From positions 102,473 to 166,472 of the forward strand of contig NZ_CP024046.1 of NCBI RefSeq assembly GCF_003430825.1: DNA of 64,000 bases, read 5' to 3'. How positions within the stretch are numbered: the stretch's first letter is position 1; each line of letters opens with the position of its first letter. A program made the translations under genes and the position numbers. Source of the DNA: Natrarchaeobaculum sulfurireducens (GTDB lineage: Archaea; Halobacteriota; Halobacteria; Halobacteriales; Natrialbaceae). Shown one piece after another: positions 34,297 through 43,411 of the stretch. Below the pieces are notes generated by a model, which did not search any database, was not told the DNA's origin, and saw only the letters and a program-made list of their open reading frames with translations.

Positions 34297-35857
34297 GATC
34301 GCTCACTGGAGCATCTCCAATCGGGCAGCTACCGACACCGCCGTCGAGTCCCGGCTGTGCCGGCTCGATCACGGTCTCGTAGTCTGCGTCCGGGCTTCGG
34401 ACGTGCACCGCACAGGCCAGGCACGGATCGAACGATCGGATGGTCCGCATCACTCCCAGCGGGTGTTCGACGTCCTCGACAGGATCACCGACGACCGCCT
34501 CCTCGAGGATGCTCGGCTGCCCATCGCCGTCCCGTGGACCGATGTTCCACAACGTGGGCGTGATGATTTGGTACCGTTCGATCGTCCCCGCTTCGACATC
34601 CACGTAATGTGACAGCGCGCCTCGAGACGGCTCGAACAGGCCGACGCCCTCTCCAGTGAACTCATCCGGGAAGTCCGCCATGAACGGATCGGCGGGGTCG
34701 ATCGCATCCAGCCACTCGAGGACCTGATCGCGGACGACGAGCGTCTCCTGTGCGCGTGCGATGAGTCGATTCAGGGTATTGCTCTCGGTTGCGCCGCCAC
34801 CGAGTGTGTCGCGCAGGTCGAACGGATCGAGGTCAGCGATGACGAGCCGTGCCAGTGGCCCGACCTCCATCGACTGCCCGTCGAACCGCGGTGCCTTCCC
34901 CCACGAGTACGCCTCGTCTTTGTCCAGGTCTGGCTCTGGCGGCTGGGCTTCGGTCGGCGGGCCACCCGACTCGTCTGTGTACCACGAATACTCGGTGTCT
35001 TCGGTGATCCCCTCGACGATCTCCGCTTTGCTCAACAGCTCGACCTCCCCGTCACGATAGACGCCTCGAGGCAGGAACAACTCCTCTGTCTCGGGGTCTT
35101 CGAAGATGCCGTTGCTGTAATACCGGTTCGGACCGGCGCCGATGTCGGCCGCCCCAAGCTCGGCTGCCCCGACGAGGATCGAGACTACATCGTGGAGCCC
35201 CTCACCGAGGTCGGGGTCGAACTCGCCGTTCTGTACGTTCTCGAGCACCTCCGGCACCGCCTCGGTCGGGCCGAGCCACTCGCTCACCTCACGAACGCGT
35301 GATTTCACCTGCTCGATCGTCGAGGCGTCGGGGTTCGTGGCTAACCCACCCGGGATGTAGCCAACCGGGTGCGGTGCGCGACCGCCGAACTCCGTCAACG
35401 CCTTCATCAGTTGCCGCTGGTTCTCGAGTGCGCCCTGATACCCCTCGCCCTCGAGCGGATCGAGCCTGTCGAAGCCGGTGTCTGCGACGGCATCGCTGTA
35501 ATCCGGCCCCACGAGGGCGAACAAGTGGATTGCGTGATTCCACAGGTAGAAGATGCCCTCCGCTGCGTCGCGTAACAGGACGGCGTTTCGTGGCGGGCCG
35601 TCGAACGCGCCGGCGTTCATCGCGGCGTCCTCGGCGGCTTTCGATGAACAGAGGCGGTGACAGAGGAAACAGACGCCACAGACCATCCCGGTGATCTGTG
35701 CGGCATCCCGTGGCGTCCGCCCGATCGTGATGATCTCGGCTCCGCGGAACATCTTCATCTGGCTGTTCGCCTCGACGACCTGGCCGTCTTCGACCTCCAG
35801 CGTCGTTCCGTGGTGGCCTTCGATGCGAGTCGTTGGATCGATCGTTACTTCGACCAT
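34289..35857 (-). CDS. [NiFe] hydrogenase large subunit
   Basis: A 522-residue catalytic subunit. The first nickel-binding motif is CGVCFLCHRLCSS (CxxCxxxH pattern) near residue 60; the residue before the first Cys pair is Val where Arg-Ile/Val is usual. The second motif is DPCLACAVH near the C-terminus, followed by a 37-residue extension (VRSPDADYE..VSDHE) that the protease should remove after His. Opening VTIDPTTRIEGHHG is the family-typical N-terminus. Hydrogen is cleaved here and electrons go to the small subunit. Together with the Tat small subunit and cytochrome b it fits group 1 (respiratory uptake) hydrogenases. Confidence 0.93.
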   Translation of the reverse strand: MVEVTIDPTTRIEGHHGTTLEVEDGQVVEANSQMKMFRGAEIITIGRTPRDAAQITGMVCGVCFLCHRLCSSKAAEDAAMNAGAFDGPPRNAVLLRDAAEGIFYLWNHAIHLFALVGPDYSDAVADTGFDRLDPLEGEGYQGALENQRQLMKALTEFGGRAPHPVGYIPGGLATNPDASTIEQVKSRVREVSEWLGPTEAVPEVLENVQNGEFDPDLGEGLHDVVSILVGAAELGAADIGAGPNRYYSNGIFEDPETEELFLPRGVYRDGEVELLSKAEIVEGITEDTEYSWYTDESGGPPTEAQPPEPDLDKDEAYSWGKAPRFDGQSMEVGPLARLVIADLDPFDLRDTLGGGATESNTLNRLIARAQETLVVRDQVLEWLDAIDPADPFMADFPDEFTGEGVGLFEPSRGALSHYVDVEAGTIERYQIITPTLWNIGPRDGDGQPSILEEAVVGDPVEDVEHPLGVMRTIRSFDPCLACAVHVRSPDADYETVIEPAQPGLDGGVGSCPIGDAPVSDHE

Positions 35858-35862
35858 GATTC

Positions 35863-37080
35863 TCAGTCCTCCGTATCGCCGTCAGTCGGTTCGGCCGACG
35901 ACTCGGGCGACGCTTCAGCGGCCGCCTCGGCGTCTTCGTCGCCGTCGAACGAGCCGTAGCCCGTCGCCTTTCGAACAGCGTGGGCGCCGATGCCGACACC
36001 AGCAGCGGCGACCCCAGCCCACCCGGCCTGTTCAGCGGTGATGGAGCCGAAAAGCGACTGCCGTTCGACCTCTTCGCCCATCGGGGCGAACCGATCCCAG
36101 AACCCCGGTTCCATACAGCCGATACACGGCGAACCGACGTTGAGACAGACGCTCGTCCCATCGTTCCACAGCCTGGTCTGGTCGTCACAGCGGGTGTAGG
36201 GGCCCGCACAGCCGATCTTAATCAGGCACCCCTCATCCCCGGGCGTCTCGGCGAACTCACCGCGGTCGAAATACCCCCGAAGCGGACAGTTGTCGTGTAC
36301 GAGCGGTTCGTAGAACGGTTTCGGCCGGTTGTACGCGTCTAGTTCCGGTACGTGACCGTTGAGGACGGTCGCGATCGTCAACAGCACGTAATCCGGGTGG
36401 ACGGGACAGCCGGCGAGATTGATCACCGGCAGGCCCGCACCCGAGGTGAAATCAGGGCCGAGCACGCCGCGCTCGGTTCGCTGTTCGAACTGGAGTCCGC
36501 GCGCACCGGTAACGTTGGCCCCCAGATCGTAGAGATTGCGTTTGTTCTCCGCTGCGGGCCAGCCGCCGAACGACGCACAGTTCCCCACTGCGAGTACGTA
36601 CTCCGATTCAGGGGCCAGCTCCTGTACCCAATCGACCAGGGGTTTGCTCTCGCCGTCGGGGGTCTGGCCGACCGTCGCTGCCTCCGGGATATCGACCGGG
36701 ATCGATCCTTCGACGATCAGTACGTCCGGTGAGTCACTCATCGCGTCGATCGCTACCTCACCCGCTTCAGGCATTATCGTAGGATGGAACGTAACCTCGA
36801 GTCTGAACTCGCTCAACACCTCCTCGAGGGTGGGGTACTGACCTTGGAGAACCGAAATCGTACATCCGGTGCAGGCCTGTCCCTGTAACCAGACGACTTC
36901 CAGATCTCCGTCGGTTGCTTGCTCAAGTGCGACTCCAATTTCGGTGCTATACTGTGTAATGATCGTTCCCGCAGCTGCCCCTGCAGCAAGCTGCAGGAAA
37001 TTTCGGCGTGATGACGACGGACCTCGTGATCCGTCGGCCTCGCTTGCCTGCGAGACTGATTCTGGTTCTGGTAGTGACAT
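35863..37080 (-). CDS. [NiFe] hydrogenase small subunit, Tat-exported
   Basis: 405 residues. The Tat signal SSRRNFLQLAAGAAAGTIIT sits at about residues 23-42. The proximal [4Fe-4S] motif CTGCTISVL, AVGNCASFGGW and NLAGCPVHPDY follow, then the medial/distal cluster region VHDNCPLRGYFDRGEF, CLIKIGCAGPYTRC and CLNVGSPCIGCMEPGFWD. A C-terminal hydrophobic segment (AGWAGVAAAGVGIGAHAV) should anchor it in the membrane. It co-translocates with the large subunit to the outer face. First gene of the hydrogenase operon; the downstream large subunit begins five bases after its stop. Confidence 0.94.
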   Translation of the reverse strand: MSLPEPESVSQASEADGSRGPSSSRRNFLQLAAGAAAGTIITQYSTEIGVALEQATDGDLEVVWLQGQACTGCTISVLQGQYPTLEEVLSEFRLEVTFHPTIMPEAGEVAIDAMSDSPDVLIVEGSIPVDIPEAATVGQTPDGESKPLVDWVQELAPESEYVLAVGNCASFGGWPAAENKRNLYDLGANVTGARGLQFEQRTERGVLGPDFTSGAGLPVINLAGCPVHPDYVLLTIATVLNGHVPELDAYNRPKPFYEPLVHDNCPLRGYFDRGEFAETPGDEGCLIKIGCAGPYTRCDDQTRLWNDGTSVCLNVGSPCIGCMEPGFWDRFAPMGEEVERQSLFGSITAEQAGWAGVAAAGVGIGAHAVRKATGYGSFDGDEDAEAAAEASPESSAEPTDGDTED

Positions 37081-37431
37081 CGTTCATTTGTGTTGTGTGT
37101 GGAGTGGTTGTCGTTTTGGACCACAGTTAGTTGACCGGCAACCGTTTCACATCGGGGTCATGTGTCGTGACACGACCGGCCACCGACACAGAGCCCTACC
37201 GTCCAACCAAAGTTCGGGCGATCGGTCCGTTGATGATCGAAGGACCCCCACTGTCTGCCCCAACCTATCCACAGTGTTTAGAACATAAACCAAATTAAGA
37301 CAATAATGTGGCTCTTGACGTGATTAGGTTTTATATATTGACGCCTGTTAATTCAGCGCCGCATTGAGTACACTACTCAGACATATTTCGAACAACGAAT
37401 GTCCGCTCGCGATTCGACCCCGCAAAAACAA
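37081..37431 (-). promoter_or_regulatory. probable hydrogenase operon leader and promoter
   Basis: 350 bp without a gene between the ABC ATPase and the small subunit. A TATA-like TATATAAAA on the minus strand at about 37330-37338 would start transcription near 37305 and give a leader of about 225 nt, long for haloarchaea. Nearer candidates are less clear. No inverted repeat obvious enough to call an operator. Confidence 0.35.
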
Positions 37432-38283
37432 TCAATGCGGCCTATGATCGTCTGTTGGCAATGCCCGCTCTGGCACGACGATTTTTCGGCCGTTGTGGGT
37501 CGTGACAGTCACATCCACGCCGTAGACGTTGCGTATCGTCTCCGGAGTCAGGATATCCGGATCGCCCGCGGCGGCGATCCGACCCTCGTGAAGCATCGCG
37601 AGCCGATCGCAGTAGCGGGCCGCGAGGTTCAGGTCGTGTATCGTGATGACCGCCGTCCGGTCGGCCGTCGTTTGCTCACGAATGAGCTCGAGAACCTCGA
37701 GCTGGTGGCGAACATCGAGGCTGCTCGTCGGCTCGTCGAACAACAGGAGCGGTGCCTCCTGGACGAGCGCTCGACCGATGAGGACTTTCTGTCGCTGGCC
37801 ACCGCTGAGTTCGTCGATCGGTCGGAGCGTGTACGCCTCGAGACCGAGTCTGTCGATGACCTCGGCGACGACGTCACGATCCTCCTCAGTGGGTCGCCAC
37901 CCGACGTGGGGCTTTCGACCGAGCAGAATCGTATCGAAGACCGTCGCGGGGAACGCGCTTCGTTCTTCCTGGGGCACGTAGCCAACCCGACGAGCGATTT
38001 CGGTCCGACGCAGCTCATCGAGTGCGTCGCCATCGACGAAGACGGCGCCACTGTCCGGCTCGAGTAAGCGATCGAGACACCGCAACAGCGTGCTTTTGCC
38101 CGATCCGTTGGGGCCGACGATGCCGAGCACCTCCCCACGGCCGACCTCGAGTGTCACTCCGTCGAGGACCGGCTCGCTCTCGTAGGCGAACGTTACATCG
38201 AGCACCTCCAGTCTGACAGTCGGCGTCTCTCGAGGCGCGGACGTCCGATCGTCCCGGTCAGCGGTTCTCTCTGAGGTGGTCAT
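37432..38283 (-). CDS. ABC importer ATP-binding protein (FecE/BtuD type)
   Basis: 283 residues. Walker A GPNGSGKST, signature LSGGQRQKVLIGRAL, Walker B LLLFDEPTSSLD and H-loop TIHDLN. This is the energy subunit of the FecBCD-type metal importer with the permease and binding protein behind it. It is last of the three-gene operon; the hydrogenase genes follow 350 bp downstream on the same strand. A role in nickel supply is inference from position; family members also carry heme, cobalamin or iron-siderophore. Confidence 0.9.
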   Translation of the reverse strand: MTTSERTADRDDRTSAPRETPTVRLEVLDVTFAYESEPVLDGVTLEVGRGEVLGIVGPNGSGKSTLLRCLDRLLEPDSGAVFVDGDALDELRRTEIARRVGYVPQEERSAFPATVFDTILLGRKPHVGWRPTEEDRDVVAEVIDRLGLEAYTLRPIDELSGGQRQKVLIGRALVQEAPLLLFDEPTSSLDVRHQLEVLELIREQTTADRTAVITIHDLNLAARYCDRLAMLHEGRIAAAGDPDILTPETIRNVYGVDVTVTTHNGRKIVVPERALPTDDHRPH

Positions 38284-38367
38284 AGCTTGCGTCTGGGGTT
38301 CGTGATTCCGGTCGTGGGTGCGATCGATCAGGGAGGCGCAGCCGCCGGCCGACGCAGCCGTTGTCGG

Positions 38368-39429
38368 TCACCAGTACTCCCTCCGTGTGATCACGAGATA
38401 CAGAAACAGCGGTGCGCCGAGAAACGACGTCAGGATGCCCACTGGGAGCACGACTGGGTCGAATACCGTCCGGGCGATCGTATCCGATGCGAGCAACAGG
38501 ACGGCGCCGACCAGCACCGACCCCGGGAGCAAGAACCGTTCATCGCCGCCGATAACCTTCCGAACGATGTGCGGGACGACCAGCCCGACGAAGCCGATAA
38601 TTCCGACGAAAGAGATGATGAACGCCGTCACGAGCGAGGCGATCACCATCCCGCGGATCCGCAGCTGCTCGACGTCGACGCCGAGACTCCGAGCGGTTTC
38701 GTCGCCGGCGTTCATCGCAGTGTAGCTCCAGCCGTTGTAGACGAAGTAGACCGTCCCGAGCGCGGTTACGACCGTCATGAGCCCAAGATCGGTCCAGGTC
38801 GCCCGCCCCACGTCACCGAAGGTCCAGTAGACGATCGCTGCGACCTCGACGTCCTGGGCGAAGTACTGCACGAGCGACAGCGACGCGGTAAACAGTGACC
38901 CGAGCGCAACGCCCGTCAGGATCAACGTCTCAGGTGATGCTCGCGTATACTTGACCAGCAGCAGAATAACGCCGGTCGAGACGAGCGACCAGCCGAACGC
39001 CGAGAGGGTGACGACGTAGGGATTCCCGATGACCGGGGTGGCGTCGCTTCCGGTGGTCGATCCAACGCCGAAAAACACGATCGCGAACGCCGCGCCGAAC
39101 GCCGCGGCCTGGGAGATGCCGAGAGTGAACGGTGAGCCGAGTGGGTTGCGAAGGACGTTCTGCATCGCCACCCCAGCGATCGAGAGGCCCGCTCCGGCAA
39201 CGATCGCAGCGAGCACCTGTGGCAACCGCACTCCCCTGACGATCGTGACCGTGGTTGGATCTCCACGGCCGATGAGACCGTCGACGACCTCGGAGAGATT
39301 CAACGAGGTTGGACCGGCCGCGATTGCGAGGAGTGCAGTACCGACCAGGAGACCACTGCTGATGAGGATGAACACCAGCTTGCGTCCGACGAACCGGTCG
39401 TACGTGGGACGGACCGTGTCGATCGTCAT
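38368..39429 (-). CDS. ABC importer permease (FecCD/BtuC type)
   Basis: 353 residues with about ten membrane helices. Typical FecCD features include VRLPQVLAAIVAGAGLSIAGVAMQ near the N-terminus, GALLARNPLGSP-like NPLGSPFTLGISQAAAFGAA, the cytoplasmic coupling motif GDETARSLGVDVEQLR, and VGLVVPHIVRKVIGGDERFLLP. It overlaps the substrate-binding gene start/stop by four bases, so the two are coupled. It moves a chelated metal or vitamin inward. The substrate is not deducible from the sequence alone. Confidence 0.9.
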   Translation of the reverse strand: MTIDTVRPTYDRFVGRKLVFILISSGLLVGTALLAIAAGPTSLNLSEVVDGLIGRGDPTTVTIVRGVRLPQVLAAIVAGAGLSIAGVAMQNVLRNPLGSPFTLGISQAAAFGAAFAIVFFGVGSTTGSDATPVIGNPYVVTLSAFGWSLVSTGVILLLVKYTRASPETLILTGVALGSLFTASLSLVQYFAQDVEVAAIVYWTFGDVGRATWTDLGLMTVVTALGTVYFVYNGWSYTAMNAGDETARSLGVDVEQLRIRGMVIASLVTAFIISFVGIIGFVGLVVPHIVRKVIGGDERFLLPGSVLVGAVLLLASDTIARTVFDPVVLPVGILTSFLGAPLFLYLVITRREYW

Positions 39430-40517
39430 CGGGTACTCACGTCCAGGTCGACCCTTCCGAACCCCCCGTGAATCGCGACGAGCTCGTCGTAGATCGGTCT
39501 CCCGAGGATCGCCTCGTAGATCTCGTCGGCACGCCTCTCGATTTCGACGTCGGCGAACGCCTCCGGGTAGAGAAGTGAGCCGACGTAGTAGGCGCTTGCG
39601 AGTGCGCTGCTGTGGTTCACCCCGTACTGTGCGTGCGGGACCAACCCGTAAACCTCGCCTTCACTGACGGCGGTCAACTCCCGGTAAGAGGGCGTCCCGG
39701 CGAGCTCCGCTTCGATCAACTCGACGTTCGTCCGGTCGACGACGATCAGGTCTGGATCCCACTGTAGGAGTTGTTCGGGACTGATCGTCACGTGTACGAC
39801 GTCGTTCTCCCCGACTTCCGCAGCAACGTTGTCCACCTCGCCCAGCAGCTCGAACGGCTCGAAACGTGGCCGCGTCGATTCGAGTCCCTGCCCACCCTGG
39901 AAGCTAATCCCAGTCGCGTAGATGCGCTCTGAGTCGGTCGTCGCTGCGTTCTCGACGCGGTCGCGGAGATCCTCCCGGACCGACTCGAGGAACGCGTTGA
40001 GTTCTGATACACGGTCACCCCGATCGAGTGCCTTACCTGTGGTTTCCCAGACGGCCTGGAGTGACGGTTCGTCGACGTCGATCAACTGGCCCGCCGTGAG
40101 TCCAACGACTGGGAGGCCGGTTCGATCGGCGAGCGTTTCGACCGCCTCCGTACTGCCAGTCGAACAGATCAGGTCGGGTTCGAGGGCGACGATCTGTTCG
40201 AAGTCGCCCCCATCCCCGCCGATGACCTCGAGTTCGGAAAGCGACGGTGTCGCAAGATTGTAGGGCACTTCCTGGCGCCATTCGAGCTCGTCGCGTTCGA
40301 CACCCACCACCAGGTCAGCCGCCCCGAGTTGGACGACGAGTCGGAGACACCCCGGCCCAACTGCGACGATTCTATCTAGTGATTCCGGGATCGAAACTGA
40401 TCGACCCGCCAGATCCACAAGAGTTTTTCCGCTAGTGGCCGCCGAACTGTCAAAACAACCAGCAGAGGCAACGACAAGCGAAGACCCCACCGCGCCGAGA
40501 ATTGACCGACGATGCAT
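39426..40517 (-). CDS. ABC importer substrate-binding lipoprotein (FecB/BtuF type)
   Basis: 363 residues with a Tat-style lipobox (HRRSILGAVGSSLVVASAGC) and two periplasmic-binding lobes: VDLAGRSVSIPESLDRIVAVGPGCLRLV, then ATGISFQGGQGLESTRPRFEPF and PHAQYGVNHSSALASAYYVGSLLYPE. The C-terminal lobe resembles binding proteins in anaerobic archaea labelled iron-complex transporters. SD-like GAGGAG lies about 14 nt before the ATG. Its operon leads into the hydrogenase genes, so nickel, cobalamin or iron for hydrogenase assembly is a reasonable guess. A His-Tyr rich patch (HAQYGVNH) may form the ligand site. Confidence 0.88.
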   Translation of the reverse strand: MHRRSILGAVGSSLVVASAGCFDSSAATSGKTLVDLAGRSVSIPESLDRIVAVGPGCLRLVVQLGAADLVVGVERDELEWRQEVPYNLATPSLSELEVIGGDGGDFEQIVALEPDLICSTGSTEAVETLADRTGLPVVGLTAGQLIDVDEPSLQAVWETTGKALDRGDRVSELNAFLESVREDLRDRVENAATTDSERIYATGISFQGGQGLESTRPRFEPFELLGEVDNVAAEVGENDVVHVTISPEQLLQWDPDLIVVDRTNVELIEAELAGTPSYRELTAVSEGEVYGLVPHAQYGVNHSSALASAYYVGSLLYPEAFADVEIERRADEIYEAILGRPIYDELVAIHGGFGRVDLDVSTR

Positions 40518-41022
40518 ATCAGTTATGACACTCCTCGTTAAGTAATACTTGTATCTGAAATATGGCGGTATTATTAGTGGTTCCTGTCAAACGCCCTAGG
40601 TTGGCGTAAATTATCATCGGAATGGAAACCTATTTTCCAGGTTAGTGATTTATTTCCAAGATTGTCTCGCATATAACCGAGCCCTCCCTACTTCGCCTGA
40701 TGTGGGACTCACCGTCAGTTGTCGCCGGGGAGGAAGGTCACTCCTCGTCCGTACCGAATGATCTTCGAGGTCAACATCCCCACCAGTCTGGGTCCGGGCT
40801 ACTGCGGCCCGTGATACCGACGACTTGGGCGACGGTATCACAAGATAGTAGCATTGTACCCATCGAAAGAGTGTATCGAGTTATTGAGTCAGAGAGCCAA
40901 CTTCTTGTTGTTTGTTTCCTACTATGTCGACTTCCTCCCCGGCTTACTCGCTTCGTGCTTCCGACTAGTCGGTAGACCTCACTCCTTGGGGCCGAGGGCT
41001 CCGCCTCGAAATTGCTGAAATC
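40518..41022. other. intergenic region, nothing recognised
   Basis: About 500 bp between the ABC operon promoter and the end of the bat gene. AT-rich at its left end, where a promoter for the ABC operon should lie (TATTACTTAA before the start). No gene, repeat or RNA identified. Confidence 0.4.
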
Positions 41023-41766
41023 TCAGTGGGACAGGAGTTCGTTGTCCTCGTTAGGATTGAGGAGTTTTGCCTCAGCTTTCCGGAGATGCTCGAGTAACGT
41101 TGTCTTTGCGAGGCCGACCTCTTCGGCGAGCTCATTCGTCGTAATCTCTCGGGGCCAAGCGTAATAGTCGTGTTCGCAGGCGAGTTCAAAAATTTCTCGC
41201 TGACGGTTCGAGAGTGTGTCGACCCGGCGCAGAACGTGCCTCGACTGCACGCCATGTGTATATATTTTCGTCACGTCAATCGTCGCGTCGGATGCGTCAC
41301 GAACCCCGTCCAGACGTTCGCGCAGACACGTACGATCGGTTTCATTGACGAACACTGGCCAGTGTTCTCGACCATCGCGGACTCGAACAGGCGCATCTTG
41401 AACGAAGCCTTTGGACGCGAGGGCGTCGCTGATTGTGTGTTTTGGATCGTACTCGACGAACAGCTCCGTTGTCACACTACCCGGAACCGGCCCACGATAG
41501 TCGAACTCGTGCCGGCGTTTCATCTCGATGACCGACGAAGTGAGACCCGACTTCCGAGTTGCTTCGATGAGATCCTCAATTGAGCCAGCGGAATCAGCAT
41601 ACGCGGTAAAATGTCCCTTGACCTTTCCGTCGGTCGACTGGTAGACGGTGTGTGCAATCAAGTTCGCATCAGTTGCCTCGGTTACCTCGAGCGTCCAGCA
41701 GTTTGGATGCCAGATCTCGAGCGTGAGTCGGACCCCCCGAGAGGGGTGTTCGTCTAGCTCGCCCAT
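41023..41766 (-). CDS. bat-type HTH transcriptional regulator (HTH-10)
   Basis: 247 residues. The N-terminal sensing domain contains HPNCW, the family-typical Cys near the start, and RRHEFDYRGPVPGSVTTELF. The C-terminal HTH has LSNRQREIFELACEHDYYAWPR followed by ITTNELAEEVGLAKTTLLEHLRKAE. It is upstream of the ABC/hydrogenase block on the same strand and could control it, which is inference. Like other bat proteins it probably senses oxygen or redox. Its start is near a hairpin-rich repeat. Confidence 0.85.
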   Translation of the reverse strand: MGELDEHPSRGVRLTLEIWHPNCWTLEVTEATDANLIAHTVYQSTDGKVKGHFTAYADSAGSIEDLIEATRKSGLTSSVIEMKRRHEFDYRGPVPGSVTTELFVEYDPKHTISDALASKGFVQDAPVRVRDGREHWPVFVNETDRTCLRERLDGVRDASDATIDVTKIYTHGVQSRHVLRRVDTLSNRQREIFELACEHDYYAWPREITTNELAEEVGLAKTTLLEHLRKAEAKLLNPNEDNELLSH

Positions 41767-41868
41767 GCCAATGGCATGTGTTGTTCTACCATAATAACTC
41801 GTCCGATTGTTTACCCGCGTCTAACTCGTGTATGGACGATTTACTCGTGGCGTGATAGCGTTCAAGAC

Positions 41869-42380
41869 GTATACCCCCGTCTTCCAGTGAGTGACGAGTG
41901 TTTCGACGCTCTGTCGGATCCGAGGAGCGAACAGGCGGGGTCGAGCGGACAACTCGGTCACGGACCACGGACAGTGGATGACGGATTCTTCCCGCAAGCG
42001 TTTTTGTGTGACTGCGTGTAGCACGGGATGCTACAGAAGCGGTGAGGCGCCGGCCCCGGTCCACGAGGGGCGGGGAACCAGCGATGGTTCCTACGGTGAT
42101 TATACGAATCCCGATGAGGTGGTTCGAGAGAGCGGAACCCCCTCGGCTCACGAAAGGTGCCAAGTACCTTTCGAACGACCCCGTTGACCCGGACACAGCC
42201 CTACACAGGAGAGAAAACGAGATTTTTCCCGGGTTCGAGCGAGAGCCAAGCTCTCGTGGACCGTTAAAAGACTGTGTCTTCCGAGCTGCTGCCGATTTCA
42301 CTTGAGTACGGGTTGGAACCTCAAGCGCCACGCTCGGCGGAGATCCAAGAGCCGGGTTTCATGCCCGTCAGGGGGTAGAG
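41869..42380. mobile_element. hairpin-rich non-coding repeat (element C, long copy)
   Basis: About 510 bp with no gene. The left ~90 bp matches 18311-18400. It contains perfect hairpins at 42017-42035 (TGTAGCA..TGCTACA), 42074-42091 (GGAACCA..TGGTTCC), 42151-42173 (CGAAAGGT..ACCTTTCG) and 42240-42256 (CGAGAGC..GCTCTCG). It ends near GCCGGGTTTCATGCCCGTCAGG, reminiscent of IS1341-type right ends. It may be a non-autonomous element that folds into RNA; the parent transposon is not identified. Confidence 0.5.
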
Positions 42381-42384
42381 GTGG

Positions 42385-43389
42385 TCAATCCCGTAATGAA
42401 AATCCGAGAAGGTCGTCGCGTTCATCGCATAAGAACGTATGACGTCCCGTTATGTGTGCTGTGCCCGAAACTTCGGGGGTCGTTACGGTAATCCCCTCGC
42501 TAGAGGTCGACTCGAGAATCCGACCGGTAAATCCAGTGCCAATTACACTCTCATATCGGTAGGGCTCGTCGACGGCCAGTTCGTTGGCGTCGTGCAACAG
42601 CGTCATCTTCGCGCATGTTCCGGTCCCACAGGGTGACCGATCGATCTGCCCCTCCCCAAAGACGACGACGTTTCGGTCGGGACCGTCACGATGCTCGTAG
42701 AACTCGACAATCGAGATGTGGTGGGGCCGACCGGTTTGTGGGTGTCGGATATTAAGTGCGTCGTTCGCTTTTTGACGTATTTCGAGGCCGTACTCTACGA
42801 ACGTGTCGACATGCCCTGGATCAACCGACATGCCGACCTCGTTGACATTGACCAGTGCAAAGACGTTACCAGCAAATACCACATCGAGTGAGATTGTGTG
42901 TGTCTCGTGTCCACTGGTGAACGTGAGAGTCAGTGTGTCGTAGACGAACGAATCGACGTTCCGAATAGCGACCTCGGCCACGCGGCCGTCAATGATGCTA
43001 GGTCGAGCTCGTACCAGTCCAGCGGGCGTCTCGACGATAATCGTCGGCTTCTCTTCGAGCTGGCCCGTTTCGAGCAGTGCCGTTACGGCACCAATCGTTC
43101 CGTGACCGCACATATCGAGGTAGCCACGACTGTCCATAAAAAACAGTCCGAGGTCGGCCTCGGCGCTCGCTGGGTCCACCGGGACCGCACCGAACATGTC
43201 GTCGTGGCCGCGGGGCTCACACATCAGTAGTTCCCGAAGCCAGTCCTGGCTCTCGGCAAACCGATCACGCTGGTCGGCAACGCTTCCACCACGGATCTGA
43301 GAACGGTCAAAACCGCCCGTGACGATCCGGGTGGGTTCACCCGCAGTGTGTGTATCGAGCGTGTCCACGAACGTCTCAATTTGTATCAT
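42385..43389 (-). CDS. proline racemase-family enzyme (racemase/epimerase type)
   Basis: About 334 residues from ATG 43389 (MIQIETFVDTLDTHTAGEP); upstream codons are rejected. The two catalytic bases are both Cys, in MCGHGTIGAV and DRSPCGTGTCA. This pattern separates proline racemase and 4-hydroxyproline 2-epimerase from the dehydratase branch, where the first Cys is replaced by Thr or Ser. The enzyme is cytoplasmic and inverts the alpha-carbon of proline or hydroxyproline. It is downstream of the NSS transporter and its small subunit, which may import the substrate. Substrate choice between proline and hydroxyproline is open. Confidence 0.85.
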   Translation of the reverse strand: MIQIETFVDTLDTHTAGEPTRIVTGGFDRSQIRGGSVADQRDRFAESQDWLRELLMCEPRGHDDMFGAVPVDPASAEADLGLFFMDSRGYLDMCGHGTIGAVTALLETGQLEEKPTIIVETPAGLVRARPSIIDGRVAEVAIRNVDSFVYDTLTLTFTSGHETHTISLDVVFAGNVFALVNVNEVGMSVDPGHVDTFVEYGLEIRQKANDALNIRHPQTGRPHHISIVEFYEHRDGPDRNVVVFGEGQIDRSPCGTGTCAKMTLLHDANELAVDEPYRYESVIGTGFTGRILESTSSEGITVTTPEVSGTAHITGRHTFLCDERDDLLGFSLRD

Positions 43390-43411
43390 CGAAGCTGGTG
43401 AGGGGTGATAG

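Noticed and set aside
33004..34563. Open frame of 519 codons on the plus strand
   Set aside because: Shadow of the hydrogenase protease and cytochrome b genes on the opposite strand, with Arg/Pro-rich low-complexity translation.
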